A stretch of DNA of 64,000 nucleotides. Origin: Selenomonas timonae. GTDB lineage: Bacteria; Bacillota; Negativicutes; Selenomonadales; Selenomonadaceae. The notes under the pieces are model-generated. The model did no database searches and was not told the origin of the DNA. It saw only the letters and a list, made by a program, of their open reading frames with translations. How positions within the stretch are numbered: position 1 is the stretch's first letter; the number at the start of each line of letters is the position of its first letter. The translations under genes and the position numbers were made by a program. Shown here in pieces: positions 39,462 to 48,498 of the stretch. Location: contig NZ_CP060204.1 in NCBI RefSeq assembly GCF_014250475.1, positions 1,067,001 through 1,131,000 on the forward strand, read 5' to 3'.

Positions 39462-39511
39462 AAATAGGGGCTGTTGCACGAAGGTAAATTTATCTTTGTG
39501 CAACAGTCCAT
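39459..39511. terminator. Left half of a split bidirectional terminator, itself a hairpin
   Basis: 39459-39482 is exactly complementary to 41357-41380, the other side of the insertion sequence. Locally GGGCTGTTGCACGAAG also pairs with TTTGTGCAACAGTCC. The amidohydrolase TAA lies in the arm. Confidence 0.7.
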
Positions 39512-41337
39512 CTTTTCGTATAGGGGCAGATCGGCGAAACAACGGTGATGAAAACTTGTACCTCTATAGAAATAGGGCACACGAATAAGGACGATTGCAA
39601 TACTCGCCCTTATTCGTGTGCCCTTATTGGTTTCTTTCCAACGTCTTCTTATGCCGCTTCTCTCAATGATACCAGATGCCGCTCCAACGTGCCGCTCTGT
39701 ATCTTTTGATGCAGTTTGAAGACGTTGTGTGCCAGTGCCAGCAGAATCGTCTCACCCAAGACATTCGCACGCCCCCTCGTAAGAAAGCGGCGAAATCCAA
39801 AGGCTCCCTTGATCTGTGCAAAGACACCCTCTGCTTGGATACTGCGGTTCATCCGCAGGACGATTCCTTCCGTGCTCTTGGTCCGTGCAAGGTTCTTTGC
39901 ACGCTCTCGTTGAAAGACCTTGGCAACCTCCAATCTCTTGGTTCGTTCCTCCATTGGTATCTTGCTGTGGTTGCCATGGATGCACTGCTTCTTTCTTTCG
40001 CAGCCGTTGCAGTCGGTACACGTGTACATGGTCTTTTCGCTCACATACCCGCGCGCACTCTTTGTCCTGCGCGTCCCCGTCACAACAAGTCGCCGCCCCT
40101 CAGCGCACCGGTAGACATCCTCCGCCGCAAGGTAGTTCATGTTCTCCCGCCGCCCGATGTCCTGCTTCCATTTGCGCTTCTTGCTCACTTCGTAGTTGTT
40201 CGGCTTGATGTAGGAGGCCTGTCCCTTTTCCCTCAAATACAGGTAGTTCTCCTCACTCTCATATCCTGCATCGGCGACGAGTTTTCGGCTCCTTTTTCCG
40301 ATGTGTGCATGAAAATCCTCCAAAAACGGGATGAGTGTCCGTGTATCTGTTGGGTTCGGGTAAACACCTGCCCATACGATAAAGGATGCCTCCACGCCAT
40401 ATTGCAGATTATATGCCGGCTTTAACTGACCGTTCTTCATTGCATCTTCTTTCATCCGCATGAAGGTTGCTTCATAATCTGTCTTGGAAAAGCTGTTGCG
40501 CTCCCCACAGATGTGCAGTTTCTCTGTGTAGTCCTTCAGACGGCTGCCGTAACAGTCCAATGACTCCATGGTACGCTGAAGCACGGTCTTTCGTCTTCCA
40601 CTCCCGTAAACGAAGATGATGTTTTGCTCTTTTTGGATGCGTTTCAAACGTCGGCGCAGACGTTTCAGATGGTGCAGGCGAATCTCAGAGCCACGGCGCA
40701 GGTGAATACCGAACTCTTTTTCTACGCCGGCAAGAAAGGTGTCGAGTTTCTCCATGAGTTTGGTACGGTTCTTTGCAACGCCTTTTTTCCAAACGAAGGT
40801 GTACTTGCCCGCAACGGCTTCGATCTTTGTACCGTCGACAAAGAGGTTCTCAAACGAGATGGCTCCAACGGATGCAAGAAACTGTGCCATTTGTGCCAGA
40901 ATCTCCTTGGCGCAGGGGGCAAAGTGATCCCTGCGAAAACGGGCAATGGTTGTGTGATCCGGTGCGGGTTGCCCTTCGAGCAGATACATGAAGTGGATGT
41001 CCCTTAGGCATACCTCCTCGATGCGGCGGGAACTGTAGATTTGATTCATGTATGCGTAGATGAGGATGGCAAGCAGCTGATGCGGTGATACGAGATTCCG
41101 CTCGGCACGCCGAAAGCTCCTGTACAGTGGTGTAAGATCCATTTGATGGATGCAGTGGAGCAGGAGGCGAACGGGATCGTCCTTCTTGATTTGAAATTCA
41201 AAGTTGAGGGGGAGGCTGGGTTGAAATGTGCCTCCGTAGGATGTATAATCCTTATGTAAAATTTGTTGCATACTCATATTTTACGCCAGAAGCCGGTGTT
41301 TGAAAACACCGGCTTCTGGGTTTTTTGCACAAAATTT
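39486..41337 (-). mobile_element. IS1182-family insertion sequence (ends approximate)
   Basis: A single transposase ORF on the minus strand in ~1.85 kb. The candidate ends are short inverted matches (AAATTTATCTTTGTGCAA at 39486; TTGCACAAAATTT ending 41337), imperfect, so boundaries are uncertain. An internal hairpin (AGGGCACACGAATAAGG with CCTTATTCGTGTGCCCT, 39574-39623) terminates the transposase. Another (CCAGAAGCCGGTG with CACCGGCTTCTGG, 41287-41319) precedes it. The element lies between convergent genes, inside their shared terminator. Confidence 0.75.
39649..41277 (-). CDS. IS1182-family transposase
   Basis: 542 residues, apparently intact. The N-terminal DUF772-type domain (VSPHQLLAILIYAYMNQIYS, HTTIARFRRDH) is followed by a DDE core (LFVDGTKIEAVAGKYTFVW; LVADAGYESEENYLYL). 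It has a cysteine-rich segment (CTDCNGCERKKQC) and an end region EGVFAQIKGAFGFRRFLTRG carrying the glutamate. This is the IS1182/IS5-like architecture. The intact frame suggests recent activity. MSM gives two possible starts. Confidence 0.9.
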   Translation of the reverse strand: MSMQQILHKDYTSYGGTFQPSLPLNFEFQIKKDDPVRLLLHCIHQMDLTPLYRSFRRAERNLVSPHQLLAILIYAYMNQIYSSRRIEEVCLRDIHFMYLLEGQPAPDHTTIARFRRDHFAPCAKEILAQMAQFLASVGAISFENLFVDGTKIEAVAGKYTFVWKKGVAKNRTKLMEKLDTFLAGVEKEFGIHLRRGSEIRLHHLKRLRRRLKRIQKEQNIIFVYGSGRRKTVLQRTMESLDCYGSRLKDYTEKLHICGERNSFSKTDYEATFMRMKEDAMKNGQLKPAYNLQYGVEASFIVWAGVYPNPTDTRTLIPFLEDFHAHIGKRSRKLVADAGYESEENYLYLREKGQASYIKPNNYEVSKKRKWKQDIGRRENMNYLAAEDVYRCAEGRRLVVTGTRRTKSARGYVSEKTMYTCTDCNGCERKKQCIHGNHSKIPMEERTKRLEVAKVFQRERAKNLARTKSTEGIVLRMNRSIQAEGVFAQIKGAFGFRRFLTRGRANVLGETILLALAHNVFKLHQKIQSGTLERHLVSLREAA

Positions 41338-41338
41338 G

Positions 41339-41380
41339 AGGCTGCTGCACGTTGGTTTCGTGCAACAGCCCCTATTTTTA
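41339..41380. terminator. Right half of the split bidirectional terminator
   Basis: GGCTGCTGCACG pairs with CGTGCAACAGCC locally. 41357-41380 is the exact reverse complement of 39459-39482. The acyltransferase TAA (41378-41380, minus strand) lies in the arm. Confidence 0.7.
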
Positions 41381-42514
41381 TTTCTTTGGTTTCAGCCCAA
41401 TCGTCAGTTCATTCACAACCGGAATGCGCTCACCGATCTTTCGCACTATCACAGCTGCTAACAGCGTGAGGAGCAGCGTAGCCATATACATGGAGAGCGC
41501 AATCGGTGCAGTCAGTACATAGCCCGCGCCATGAATCATCATCAGCAGATAGGTGATCGCAACGGGATGCGCGAGATAGATGAAGTAGGAGTGTTTTCCG
41601 AGGAGTTGGAACGCACGCCCGAGGGCATTCTCCGTCCCGAGACGGGTAAAGAACGCAAAGAGTGCAAGCGTTGCGCCGATCGTGTAGAAGATGCCGAGCG
41701 GCGAGAGCTGATGCGCTGTGTAGATGCCCTCGAGCGGTGTATATCCGTCCACGAGGATGAGCTTGTAGTACCACGCGAGGAGTGCGCCGAGACTGACGAT
41801 GCCGAGCGCATAGAGCCGCGCTGTATTGCGCTCCATCCATGCACGGAACGCATCGAAATGGAGCGCGACATACCCACCGAGCAGGAAGATAAAGACGTAG
41901 TGCATCACCCAGTAGTTCAGTCGGTAGAACAGCAGGGCACGCAGCAGCGTCCCTTCGGGCAGCCCGTAGACGTAGAGATTGAATGCCGTGCTGAAGCTCG
42001 ACCAGTAGTCGAATCCAATCTGTACGAGCAGGATCACGGCGAGCAACGGCAGCGTCATACGTGCGAGCAGGATCCGCCAGAGCGGCATCAGCAGGTAGAA
42101 CCAGATCAGGATCACCATGAAGTAGAGTTGGTACTTTGCATTTCCGAAAAAGAGGATGCCCGGCAGCGCGGTGAGTGGCGGAAAGCCGACTCCGTAGGCG
42201 TATGCGTCATGAATCAGGTAGAAGAGCGACCATACGAGGTAGGGGATCATGACCGCGCGTCCACGTCGCACGAGGAAATCCCGATAGGAAAAGGGAGCGG
42301 AGGGCGACTGTCCATAGAACAGTCCGAACGCCGAGATAAAGAAAAAAATCGGCACGCTGAAGCGCGTGCCGATGTCAAAAAGCGCTACAAGATGAATGTT
42401 GGGCGATGGATTCGCGAGGTACTCCGCGCCGATGTGAATGCCAATCACGCCCATCATGGAGATGCCGCGAATCGCCTCAACGGCGGACACCCGCCCCCGT
42501 TTACTCGATGACAT
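41378..42514 (-). CDS. Membrane acyltransferase (acyltransferase-3/OafA type)
   Basis: 378 residues from ATG at 42514, overlapping the SIMPL gene by 14 bases; an in-frame start 20 codons upstream gives a basic, atypical N-terminus. About ten membrane helices. The family start AVEAIRGISMMGVIGIHIG and FSVPIFFFISAFGLFYGQ place the catalytic His region. Such enzymes O-acetylate or succinylate surface glycans; the acceptor is unknown. No strong Shine-Dalgarno, so translation may depend on coupling. Confidence 0.78.
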   Translation of the reverse strand: MSSSKRGRVSAVEAIRGISMMGVIGIHIGAEYLANPSPNIHLVALFDIGTRFSVPIFFFISAFGLFYGQSPSAPFSYRDFLVRRGRAVMIPYLVWSLFYLIHDAYAYGVGFPPLTALPGILFFGNAKYQLYFMVILIWFYLLMPLWRILLARMTLPLLAVILLVQIGFDYWSSFSTAFNLYVYGLPEGTLLRALLFYRLNYWVMHYVFIFLLGGYVALHFDAFRAWMERNTARLYALGIVSLGALLAWYYKLILVDGYTPLEGIYTAHQLSPLGIFYTIGATLALFAFFTRLGTENALGRAFQLLGKHSYFIYLAHPVAITYLLMMIHGAGYVLTAPIALSMYMATLLLTLLAAVIVRKIGERIPVVNELTIGLKPKK

Positions 42515-43217
42515 AGGTGATGCTCGCCGAAGCCTCGAAGGAAAGTTCGCCCGCCGTAATGGGCGTCGCGGCATCGTACGCCTCCTTTGCCATCATCATG
42601 GGCATATAGTTGTGCGACGTGTGGGACTGCGTATCTGCGTGGACATTCAGAATGCGGACAATACGTACGCCGAGCGCACGTGCCACGGCATCCGCCTTGC
42701 TGCGTGCATCACGCGCGGCATCGGCAAGCGCGGCGTTCTTTGCCGCACTCGGATCGCTCGCCGAGAATTCGAGGGAATCCACGCGATTCGCGCCGTTTGC
42801 GAGTGCCGTGTCAATCACCTTGCCCACATTCGTGAGATTACGCACCTTGACGACGACTGCATTCGTCACTGTGTAGCCCGTCGTGACGCTGCGCCCGTTG
42901 TCCTTTACGTCGTAGATCGGGGAGAAATCATAGCGCGTCGTCTGAATATCGCGCTCTGCGATGCCAAGTGCCTTTAGTGCAGACTGTACCTGCGTCGCCT
43001 GTGCTGCATTGTCCGCGTGCGCCTTTGCCGCGTCCCTTGCCTCCGTGATAACGCCCAACGTGACCTCAGCCATATCGGGCGCCATACGTGCAACACCGAA
43101 ACCATTCATCGTGAGTGTCGGCATCATCTCCTCTGCCGCAGCCGTACCCGTCGGCAGGACGATCGCGAGCGCGAAAATCGCTGCACATACCAGCGATCCC
43201 AATGAAATACGCTTCAT
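42501..43217 (-). CDS. SIMPL-domain (DUF541) secreted protein
   Basis: 238 residues. A signal peptide (MKRISLGSLVCAAIFALAIV, then AAAEE) precedes a SIMPL domain: MNGFGVARMAPDMAEVTLGV, then QTTRYDFSPIYDVKD, GYTVTNAVVVKVRNL and AADAVARALGV-like repeats of helix. Periplasmic or envelope; the E. coli relative YggE is linked to oxidative stress. It overlaps the acyltransferase gene downstream. Confidence 0.82.
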   Translation of the reverse strand: MKRISLGSLVCAAIFALAIVLPTGTAAAEEMMPTLTMNGFGVARMAPDMAEVTLGVITEARDAAKAHADNAAQATQVQSALKALGIAERDIQTTRYDFSPIYDVKDNGRSVTTGYTVTNAVVVKVRNLTNVGKVIDTALANGANRVDSLEFSASDPSAAKNAALADAARDARSKADAVARALGVRIVRILNVHADTQSHTSHNYMPMMMAKEAYDAATPITAGELSFEASASITYVIE

Positions 43218-43301
43218 AGAAATCCTCCAATCTCCTGATGGTAGCTAATAAAACTATATTTTATTATAGCATACGCTCACAGAAGATGAATGAGAATGGA
43301 A

Positions 43302-43574
43302 TTAGGCGGCTCCCGCGAGCAGCTCCTCGTTGTACTTCTTTGCCGCAATATACGCCCAGATCGCGCAGATCGGGAGCGTGAGGAGGCATCCCATGCCGAG
43401 CGTGAGGAAGCCGACCACGACATTGACAATGAACATCACAAGTGCACCTTTAAGTGTTGAGTAGCACATGCCGAGCGGCCCGAAGAAGAGCGCAAGCCCT
43501 GCCGCAAGCCCGACATTCTTCGTCGACTTCACAATGATTGTCTGCGGCTTCTGTACATTCTGTTCCTGATCCAT
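43302..43574 (-). CDS. Small two-helix membrane protein of unknown function
   Basis: 90 residues from ATG at 43574, eight bases after GGGAG; a second ATG six bases earlier is too close to that site. After a polar start (DQEQNVQKPQTIIVKSTKN) come two hydrophobic segments (GLAAGLALFFGPLGMCYS; ALVMFIVNVVVGFLTLG, running on to LLTLPICAIWAYIAA) and a short tail. I do not recognise a family. It stands alone between SIMPL and the glycosyltransferase gene. Confidence 0.7.
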   Translation of the reverse strand: MDQEQNVQKPQTIIVKSTKNVGLAAGLALFFGPLGMCYSTLKGALVMFIVNVVVGFLTLGMGCLLTLPICAIWAYIAAKKYNEELLAGAA

Positions 43575-43699
43575 AATCATATCTCCCTTTCCCATAAACC
43601 ATAAAATGGTAACAATTACCTGCTCGAGTATAATCGAAAAGTACACGAATTGCAAATAGGAGAACCGTCCCGTTTCCACAAAGAAATTCTCATGAGGGT

Positions 43700-43728
43700 T
43701 TGCGATTGGATGTTGAATTTGTTAAAAT
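43700..43728 (+). promoter_or_regulatory. Possible promoter of the glycosyltransferase gene
   Basis: TTGCGA (43700-43705) and TAAAAT (43723-43728) are 17 nt apart in an AT-rich gap, 40 nt before the start codon. Confidence 0.45.
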
Positions 43729-43768
43729 AAATGACAACAAGACGGACAGAACGGATAGGAGTACCGCG

Positions 43769-44968
43769 ATGCGTATACTGCTGGCGAATTTTGCGAAGAT
43801 GGTCGGGGACAGCGGCGGTCTTGCCAAGGTGAATGTGGCATTTGCCAACGAAATGGTGCGGCGCGGTCATGCGGTGACGACAGCCTACAGCGATGACCGC
43901 GAGGGCGACTTCTTCTACCCGCTCGATCCGCGCGTCACGGCCTACAATCTGCGCCACTTTCGTGGGCAGACGCATCTCTATTCCCTGAGCTACAAGGTGC
44001 GGCGGGAGATTCTACGCGCATTCAGTCAAAAGGCCGGGCGCGCCGTGAACAATGACTTTACGGAGAAGTATCTGCTGCCTCATGTGCAGACCATCCTCGA
44101 GGAGACAGTGCCCGAGGTGATTATTTCCTTTCAGCCCGCCTCGGCAAAGAGCCTGCTCTCAGATCTGCATACGAAGATCCCTGTCATCACGATGTCGCAC
44201 GGCGACCCCGAGGACTATTTTCACACATATCCGACCGCCGAGCTCCCCTCACTCTCTCTGAGTGCCGTCTGTCAGGTGCTGTTGCCGAGCTTTGCGGAGC
44301 ATCTGAAGGCACATCTGCCTGAGGCACGCGTCGAGGTCATCGGCAACGTTGTCCCACAGTATGAGGAACAAGCGGATCTGCAGCGCGAAAAAGAAAAATA
44401 CAAAATCATCTTTGTCGGGCGCATGGTACGTAACCACAAGCGACCGCATCTGCTCATCGAGGCGTTCATCAAGATTGCCGCAGAGTTCCCCGACTGGACG
44501 CTCGAACTCTGGGGCGCAGAGGACGACAAGCGGTATCAAAAAGAGTTACAGGCGATGATCGAAAGAGCAGGGCTTGCAGAGCGCATTTTGTTCTGCGGTA
44601 CAACAATGAATGTGCCCGCCGTGCTCGCCGATGCCGATCTCTATGTCATGCCGAGCGCCTACGAGGCCTTCGGACTCTCCCTCGCCGAGGGGATGAGCAT
44701 GGGACTTCCTGTCGTCGGCTATCGGAACTGTGTCGCCGTCAACGAGCTGATTCGTGACGGCGATAACGGACTCCTTGCGGCAGACGGTGCAGATGCGCTT
44801 GCAGAACGTATGGCGCTCCTCATGCGTGACCGCGATCTCCGCGTACGGATGGGCGCAGCGGCACGTGGCTCCATGCGCGCCTATGCACCCGAGATCATCT
44901 GGACAAAGTGGGAGAATCTGATGCGTGAGGTTGCTGCCCCACATGATTCCTCTAAAATCCAAAGTTAG
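43769..44968 (+). CDS. Glycosyltransferase family 4 (GT-B) protein
   Basis: 399 residues from ATG at 43769 after AGGAG. N-terminal MRILLANFAKMVGDSGGLAK is the acceptor domain. The C-terminal nucleotide-sugar domain shows KIIFVGRMVRNHKRPHLLIE and the E-x7-E motif in PSAYEAFGLSLAEGMSMGLP. Probably builds a cell-surface glycan; sugar and acceptor unknown. The TAG stop is inside the end of a MITE-like element, so the natural C-terminus may have been altered. Confidence 0.85.
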   Translation: MRILLANFAKMVGDSGGLAKVNVAFANEMVRRGHAVTTAYSDDREGDFFYPLDPRVTAYNLRHFRGQTHLYSLSYKVRREILRAFSQKAGRAVNNDFTEKYLLPHVQTILEETVPEVIISFQPASAKSLLSDLHTKIPVITMSHGDPEDYFHTYPTAELPSLSLSAVCQVLLPSFAEHLKAHLPEARVEVIGNVVPQYEEQADLQREKEKYKIIFVGRMVRNHKRPHLLIEAFIKIAAEFPDWTLELWGAEDDKRYQKELQAMIERAGLAERILFCGTTMNVPAVLADADLYVMPSAYEAFGLSLAEGMSMGLPVVGYRNCVAVNELIRDGDNGLLAADGADALAERMALLMRDRDLRVRMGAAARGSMRAYAPEIIWTKWENLMREVAAPHDSSKIQS

Positions 44969-45133
44969 GGAATCGCTGATAAAATGAAGTCCGTCAGATT
45001 GGCGTAGATTTTTTCGTCCGAACAAGGAGGCAAACCGGACGCATAGCAAGGGCTATGTGGAGGATCGCGGGCACAGTACGGGCAAAAAAGATGCGTCAAG
45101 ATGGCGTAGCTGAATTTATCAGTGCTTCCTCAA
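44965..45133 (+). repeat. MITE-like ~169-bp element, copy 3
   Basis: Ends TTAGGGAATCGCTGATAAA (44965-44983) and TTTATCAGTGCTTCCTCAA (45115-45133). The interior is close to copy 2 and in the same orientation. Its left end supplies the TAG stop of the glycosyltransferase. Confidence 0.85.
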
Positions 45134-45156
45134 TGATTGCAGCGAATAACTTGCTT

Positions 45157-45185
45157 TTGACTTTTTGTCATTTTTGGTGTACTAT
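45157..45185 (+). promoter_or_regulatory. Promoter of htpG
   Basis: TTGACT (45157-45162), 17 nt, TACTAT (45180-45185), 70 nt before the ATG. No CIRCE-type operator seen. Confidence 0.65.
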
Positions 45186-45255
45186 ATTCACAGTTTGGAA
45201 TTGCATACTTTAGAGAACTATGCAAAATAATCGAATACAAGGGGAGAATGATACT

Positions 45256-47205
45256 ATGGCAAAGGAAACATTTGAGTTTCAAGCCGAGACAAAGCAGTTG
45301 CTCGATCTGATGATCCACTCGATCTATACGAACCGCGAGATTTTTCTGCGTGAGCTGATTTCGAATGCGTCGGATGCGATGGACAAGCTGCATTTCGAGA
45401 GCCTGACGAACCGCGATATGCTCGAGGGGAATGAAAACTATGAGATTTTCCTCGTTCCCGACAAGGAGAGTAAGACACTGACGATCTCGGACAGTGGCAT
45501 CGGTATGTCGCGTGCGGAGGTTGTGGAGAACATCGGTACGATTGCAAAGTCGGGCACGAAGGCGTTCATGGAGCAGCTTGCCAAGGCGAAGGAGGAGAGC
45601 GGCGGCACAGCTGACAAGGAGCTGATCGGGCAGTTCGGCGTGGGCTTCTACTCGGCATTTATGGTCGCGGAGCGTGTGACGATTGTGACGCGCCGTGCGG
45701 GCGAGCAGCAGGCAACGCGCTGGGAGTCGGCAGGCGACGGCAGCTATACGATTGAGGATGCGGAGAAGGAGCAGCGCGGCACGACGGTGACGATCCACCT
45801 CGCGAAGGAGTTCACGGAGGGCGAGACGGACTACACGGATACGTTCGAGCTCGAGAGCCTCGTGAAGAAGTATTCGGACTATGTGCGCTATCCGATCCGC
45901 ATGAATGTCACGACGGAGGAGATGCCGCGCGACGATGAGGGCAAGGTCATCGAGGGCGCGGAGAAGATCAAGAAGACGGAGCTGCGCACACTGAACTCGA
46001 TGCAGCCGCTCTGGACGCGTGCAAAGTCGGAGATCAAGGCGGAGGAGTACAACGATTTCTTCCGTGACCAGTTCCACGAGTGGGAAGCACCGATGGAGGT
46101 GTTCCACACGAAGGCGGAGGGGACAGTCGAGTACACGGCACTCCTTGAGATCCCTGCGCGTGCGCCGTTCAACCTCTATCAGGCAGACTATGAGCCGGGC
46201 ATTCAGCTCTACTCGCGCCACGTCTTCATCATGGACAAGTGCAAGGATCTCCTGCCGGACTATCTGCGGTTCGTCAAGGGGCTCGTGGACTCTCCCGACC
46301 TCTCGCTGAACATCTCGCGTGAACTTCTGCAGCAGAGCCGTGAGCTCAAGACCATCGGACGTGCGCTTGAGAAAAATGTGCTCAAGGCACTCGGCAAGAA
46401 GCTTGAGAAAAACCGTGAGGACTACGAAAAGTTCTGGAACGAATACGGGCGGATGCTGAAGATCGGCATCTACAACAGCATGTACGTGGGGCGCGACACG
46501 GTGGACAAGCTGAAGGATCTCCTGCTCTTCCACAGCTCGAAGGAGGGGGCGCTTGTCTCCCTCAAGGAGTATGTTGCGCGTATGCCCGAGAGCCAGAAGA
46601 GCATCTACTATGCGACGGCGAAGGATCAGGCGACGATTGAACAGCTGCCGCAGATGGAGCAGCTGCGCGAGCGCGGTCTGGAGGTGCTCTTCCTGCTCGA
46701 CCCCGTGGATGAGTTTGCAATCGAGACGGTGCATGAGTACGAGGGGAAAAACTTCCACTCGATCAGCCGTGGCGATCTCGATCTAGGAGATGCGGAGAGC
46801 GAGGCGGCGAAGAAGGAGACCGAGGATATCGCCAAGGCGAACGACGATCTCATCAAGGATGTGAAGGAAGCCATCGGGGATAAGATCGCGGAGGTCAAGA
46901 TCTCGCAGCGTCTGCGCTCGAGCGCGGTCTGTCTGGTCGCGGATGAGGCAGGGCCGTCGCTGTCGATGGAGCAGACCTTTGCCGAGATGAACAATCCGAT
47001 GTTCAAGGCACGGCGCATTCTCGAGATCAACCCGCATCACGACCTCTTTGCGAAGCTGAAAGAGGTGCACGCAGCGGGCAAGGACAGCGAGGAGTTCAAG
47101 GACTACTGCGACTTGCTCTATACGCAGGCACTGCTGATTGAGGGCATCTTGCCGGAGAATCCCGTCGCCTTTGCGCAGAAGCTCGCAAAGATGATGGCAA
47201 AATAA
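45256..47205 (+). CDS. htpG: Molecular chaperone HtpG (Hsp90)
   Basis: 649 residues from ATG at 45256 (GGGGAG upstream). The GHKL ATPase domain has REIFLRELISNASDAMDKL, SDSGIGMSRAEV and GQFGVGFYSAFMVA. Middle and C-terminal dimerisation domains follow and the length is normal. ATP-dependent chaperone. It leads a short unit with the TerC and DhaM-like genes. Confidence 0.96.
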   Translation: MAKETFEFQAETKQLLDLMIHSIYTNREIFLRELISNASDAMDKLHFESLTNRDMLEGNENYEIFLVPDKESKTLTISDSGIGMSRAEVVENIGTIAKSGTKAFMEQLAKAKEESGGTADKELIGQFGVGFYSAFMVAERVTIVTRRAGEQQATRWESAGDGSYTIEDAEKEQRGTTVTIHLAKEFTEGETDYTDTFELESLVKKYSDYVRYPIRMNVTTEEMPRDDEGKVIEGAEKIKKTELRTLNSMQPLWTRAKSEIKAEEYNDFFRDQFHEWEAPMEVFHTKAEGTVEYTALLEIPARAPFNLYQADYEPGIQLYSRHVFIMDKCKDLLPDYLRFVKGLVDSPDLSLNISRELLQQSRELKTIGRALEKNVLKALGKKLEKNREDYEKFWNEYGRMLKIGIYNSMYVGRDTVDKLKDLLLFHSSKEGALVSLKEYVARMPESQKSIYYATAKDQATIEQLPQMEQLRERGLEVLFLLDPVDEFAIETVHEYEGKNFHSISRGDLDLGDAESEAAKKETEDIAKANDDLIKDVKEAIGDKIAEVKISQRLRSSAVCLVADEAGPSLSMEQTFAEMNNPMFKARRILEINPHHDLFAKLKEVHAAGKDSEEFKDYCDLLYTQALLIEGILPENPVAFAQKLAKMMAK

Positions 47206-47214
47206 GGAGAAGCT

Positions 47215-47886
47215 GTGGAAGTCGAACTCTTTTCGTCGCAGTTCTTTGTGGCACTCTTTTCGATCATCGTGCTCGACCTCGTGCTCGCGGGGGATAATGC
47301 CGTCGTTATTGCAATGGCATCCAACCGTTTGCCCACACACCTCCGAAAGCGTGCGATCTACGTCGGTACGGCGGGTGCGATTATCATCCGTCTGATCATG
47401 ACGTACTTCGCCGTGCAGCTGCTCTCTGTGCCTTACTTGCAGGCACTCGGGGGACTGGTGCTGCTGCCGATTGCGGTGAAGCTGATGAAGCCGTCGGGCG
47501 GCGAGGAGCATATTGAGGCAGCAGAGACGTTTGCAGGAGCGGTCAAGACGATCATCATTGCCGATGCGGCAATGGGCATTGACAACGTGATTGCGATCGC
47601 CGGAGCGTCGCATGGCGATTTTCTGCTCGTTGTGCTTGGTCTTATCATCAGCATCCCTATTGTGGTCGGCGGGAGTCAGCTCATTGGGAAACTCATGGAT
47701 AAATATCCCGTGCTCGTCGTGCTCGGTACTGCCATTCTCGGCTGGACGGGCGGTGCGATGATCGTACATGACCGCACGATCGGCGTGATGATATTGGAGG
47801 CTGTCCCACAGGCGGCGACACTCCTGCCCGCGGCACTCGCGGGAGCAGTGTGCGGCATCGGCGGATGGCTGCGTCAGAGAGGCTGA
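47215..47886 (+). CDS. TerC/YjbE-family integral membrane protein
   Basis: 223 residues, about seven membrane helices. The acidic membrane motifs LVLAGDNAVVIAMAS and DAAMGIDNVIAIAGAS are the TerC signature. Relatives (MeeF, MeeY, Alx) export manganese or load metal to exported enzymes. GTG start 9 nt after htpG. No yybP-ykoY manganese riboswitch upstream. Confidence 0.85.
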   Translation: MEVELFSSQFFVALFSIIVLDLVLAGDNAVVIAMASNRLPTHLRKRAIYVGTAGAIIIRLIMTYFAVQLLSVPYLQALGGLVLLPIAVKLMKPSGGEEHIEAAETFAGAVKTIIIADAAMGIDNVIAIAGASHGDFLLVVLGLIISIPIVVGGSQLIGKLMDKYPVLVVLGTAILGWTGGAMIVHDRTIGVMILEAVPQAATLLPAALAGAVCGIGGWLRQRG

Positions 47887-47887
47887 T

Positions 47888-48274
47888 ATGGTCGGACTTG
47901 TGATTGTAACGCACAGCGCTGCGCTCGCGCACGGCGCTGCGGAGACCTGCCGCATGATGGCAAAGGATGTGCGCCTCGCAGTCGCAGGCGGCATGGAGGA
48001 CGGCGGCTTCGGTACGAGCTATGCGCGAATCGTCGCCGCCATCGACGCGGTGTATACGGACGACGGCGTTGTCATCCTCATGGATGCTGGCAGCTCTATC
48101 CTCACGGTCGAGACGATTGTGGAGGAGATGCCGGAGCGTCGTCTGCGTATGGTGGACTGTCCCCTCATCGAGGGGGGCGTTGTCGCGGCGATTGCCTCGG
48201 TCTGCGGAGCAAATCTCGATGAGGTTGTACAGCGCGCGGAGGAAACGCGCAGCGCGCGCAAGATTGCCGATTGA
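47888..48274 (+). CDS. DhaM-like PTS phosphocarrier (EIIA-Man fold), orphan
   Basis: 128 residues. MVGLVIVTHSAALAHGA carries the phospho-accepting His9; AGGMEDGGFGTSYARI, then VILMDAGSSILTVE, match DhaM, which passes phosphate from HPr to the dihydroxyacetone kinase DhaL. No dhaK or dhaL is in the window, so the partner is unknown. The start is one base after the TerC stop. Its 3' end contains the -35 of the riboflavin operon promoter. Confidence 0.8.
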   Translation: MVGLVIVTHSAALAHGAAETCRMMAKDVRLAVAGGMEDGGFGTSYARIVAAIDAVYTDDGVVILMDAGSSILTVETIVEEMPERRLRMVDCPLIEGGVVAAIASVCGANLDEVVQRAEETRSARKIAD

Positions 48275-48299
48275 CACGGTAAACCCATAGTGTTACAAT
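48271..48299 (+). promoter_or_regulatory. Promoter of the riboflavin operon
   Basis: TTGACA (48271-48276) overlaps the TGA stop of the DhaM-like gene; 17 nt later TACAAT (48294-48299). Confidence 0.8.
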
Positions 48300-48308
48300 A
48301 GCATACGA

Positions 48309-48446
48309 ACGATGCTCTTTGAGGCGGGGTGCAAATCCCCACCGGCGGTATAGCCCGCAAGCCCCTGTGAGGGGCACGATTCGGTGAGATTCCGAAGCCG
48401 ACAGTGAAGGAGGCAACTCCGCAGTCTGGATGGGAAAAGGCGCGTC
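48309..48446 (+). promoter_or_regulatory. FMN riboswitch (RFN element)
   Basis: Diagnostic blocks are present: GAGGCGGGGTGCAAATCCCC, ACCGGCGGTATAGCCCGC, GATTCGGTGAGATTCCGAAG, CCGACAGT and AGTCTGGATGGGA. It controls ribD-ribE-ribBA-ribH through the terminator just downstream. Confidence 0.95.
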
Positions 48447-48463
48447 TATTTAGGACGATTTGT

Positions 48464-48498
48464 GCCGCCGGAGGAGAACTCTTCCGGCGGCATTTTTT
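48464..48498 (+). terminator. FMN-riboswitch terminator
   Basis: GCCGCCGGAGGA (48464-48475) pairs with TCTTCCGGCGGC (48480-48491), followed by TTTTTT up to the first possible ribD ATG. Confidence 0.85.

Noticed and set aside
41530-42511. Plus-strand frame opposite the acyltransferase
   Set aside because: Charged, low-complexity antisense translation; the minus-strand protein has clear membrane helices and family motifs.
45130-46758. A 542-codon minus-strand frame
   Set aside because: Antisense to htpG; leucine/arginine-rich low-complexity translation typical of composition shadows.
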